NCBI GenBank assembly: GCA_947587775.1
Contig: CANPYD010000073.1
Span: 1 to 5,486 of the forward strand
From: an uncultured Clostridia bacterium
Lineage (GTDB): Bacteria > Bacillota > Clostridia > Christensenellales > Borkfalkiaceae
Reading direction: 5' to 3'
Length of the DNA: 5,486 nucleotides
How positions within the stretch are numbered: position 1 is the stretch's first letter; every line of letters begins with the position of its first letter. The position numbers and the translations under genes were made by a program. Positions 4,890 through 5,486 of the stretch are shown one piece after another. The notes below the pieces were generated by a model. It did not search any database, was not told where the DNA came from, and was given only the letters and a program-made list of their open reading frames with translations.

Positions 4890-5486
4890 CTTCGCTCCCT
4901 CCCTCTTCGAGCGCCTTGATCTGCGCGCTCATTTCGCCGACGATCGCGTCGAACTCTCCGAGGTTCCCCTCTTCGATGTATTTTGCCCTTCCGATCTTTT
5001 CCTTGAAGGGGCAATTCAGAATATCGTTGAGGGCGACATAGTTCTTGATCGCCTCTTCGGAAAGCGTATAGAATTCGTAGATGAGAAGGAGCATCAGAAG
5101 CTGTTTGTGCATGGACGTATAGGTGTCCACCTCGTGGAAGGCATTCTGATGCAGATAGTCCTCGCGGATCATCTTTGCGGTCTCCATGACGAGACGGTCA
5201 CGCGAGGAGAGCGCGTCCATGCCGACGAGACGGACGATCTCGTCGAGCGCGGCTTCCTCCTGAAGGGTCGTCATGACGAACTGGCGGTATTTGAAAAAGC
5301 CCTTGCCGACGTTTTCGTCATACCACGGCTTCATCTTGTCCGCATAGAGCGAATAGCTGACGAGCCAATCGATCGCGGGGAAGTGCCGTTTGTATGCGAG
5401 GGAGGCGGAGAGCCCCCAGAACACTTTGACGATGCGGAGCGTCGCCTGCGAAACGGGTTCGGAAAGATCTCCCCCGGGAGGCGAGA
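4882..5486 (-). CDS. ntpA: V/A-type ATP synthase subunit A (catalytic), C-terminal third, partial
   Basis: About 200 residues of the roughly 590-residue catalytic subunit are visible; the 5' part, with the P-loop and most of the nucleotide-binding domain, lies beyond position 5486. The frame is open to the window edge and begins SPPGGDLSEPVSQATLRIVK, a highly conserved block at the end of the nucleotide-binding domain, followed by VFWGLSASLAYKRHFPAI and DWLVSYSLY. The rest is the all-helical C-terminal domain, ending in a Glu/Gly-rich tail EEGGSEDV. The GTG at 5424 is an internal valine codon, not a start. The stop overlaps the start of subunit B. A-B-D order matches V/A-type ATPase operons in which the membrane and peripheral-stalk genes lie upstream. 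No damage is seen in the visible part. Confidence 0.97.
   Translation of the reverse strand, partial: SPPGGDLSEPVSQATLRIVKVFWGLSASLAYKRHFPAIDWLVSYSLYADKMKPWYDENVGKGFFKYRQFVMTTLQEEAALDEIVRLVGMDALSSRDRLVMETAKMIREDYLHQNAFHEVDTYTSMHKQLLMLLLIYEFYTLSEEAIKNYVALNDILNCPFKEKIGRAKYIEEGNLGEFDAIVGEMSAQIKALEEGGSEDV

Noticed and set aside
4164..4919. Long open frame (251 codons) on the plus strand opposite ATPase subunits A and B
   Set aside because: It is entirely antisense to strongly conserved ATPase coding sequence, has no recognisable motif, and such open frames are expected in G+C-rich genes.

Overview
The window is a dense, moderately G+C-rich stretch of bacterial DNA in which every supportable gene lies on the minus strand, so transcription runs from position 5486 down to 1. 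A V/A-type rotary ATPase in subunit order A-B-D, a prokaryotic non-heme ferritin, strong AGGAGG-like ribosome binding sites and an oxygen-sensitive-looking Fe-S flavoprotein suggest an anaerobic Firmicute, most likely an uncultured gut-type member of the Clostridia. That assignment is an inference from gene content and style. No rRNA or other phylogenetic marker is present.

Region 1 (5486-2702) is the 3' half of a V-type ATPase operon: the C-terminal third of catalytic subunit A, complete regulatory subunit B (overlapping A by 8 bp), then complete central-stalk subunit D. A and B form the A3B3 ring and D is the shaft that turns inside it. B and D are separated by about 190 bp of non-coding DNA holding several stacked inverted repeats that look like dispersed intergenic repeats. 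This is unusual inside an operon whose genes are normally tightly packed, and the D start codon lacks a recognisable Shine-Dalgarno sequence.

Region 2 (2701-2153) is a ferritin with a full set of ferroxidase ligands. It starts 30 bp after subunit D and so may be read from the ATPase transcript.

Region 3 (2137-1343) is a self-contained single-gene unit: a near-consensus sigma-A promoter with a 17-bp spacer, a short leader with a hairpin, a four-hydrophobic-segment membrane protein with a DUF4190-like C-terminus, and an intrinsic terminator.

Region 4 (1287-1) is a tight three-gene operon with 11-bp gaps: a hexapeptide sugar O-acetyltransferase, an iron-sulfur-flavoprotein-like NAD(P)H-dependent reductase, and the first 25 codons of an alpha/beta-hydrolase-like gene cut by the window edge. 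In both junctions the upstream stop codon overlaps the downstream ribosome binding site.

I see no RNA genes, CRISPR array, transposase, phage gene or toxin-antitoxin pair. The gene content is ordinary; the least explained part is the composite repeat between ATPase subunits B and D.
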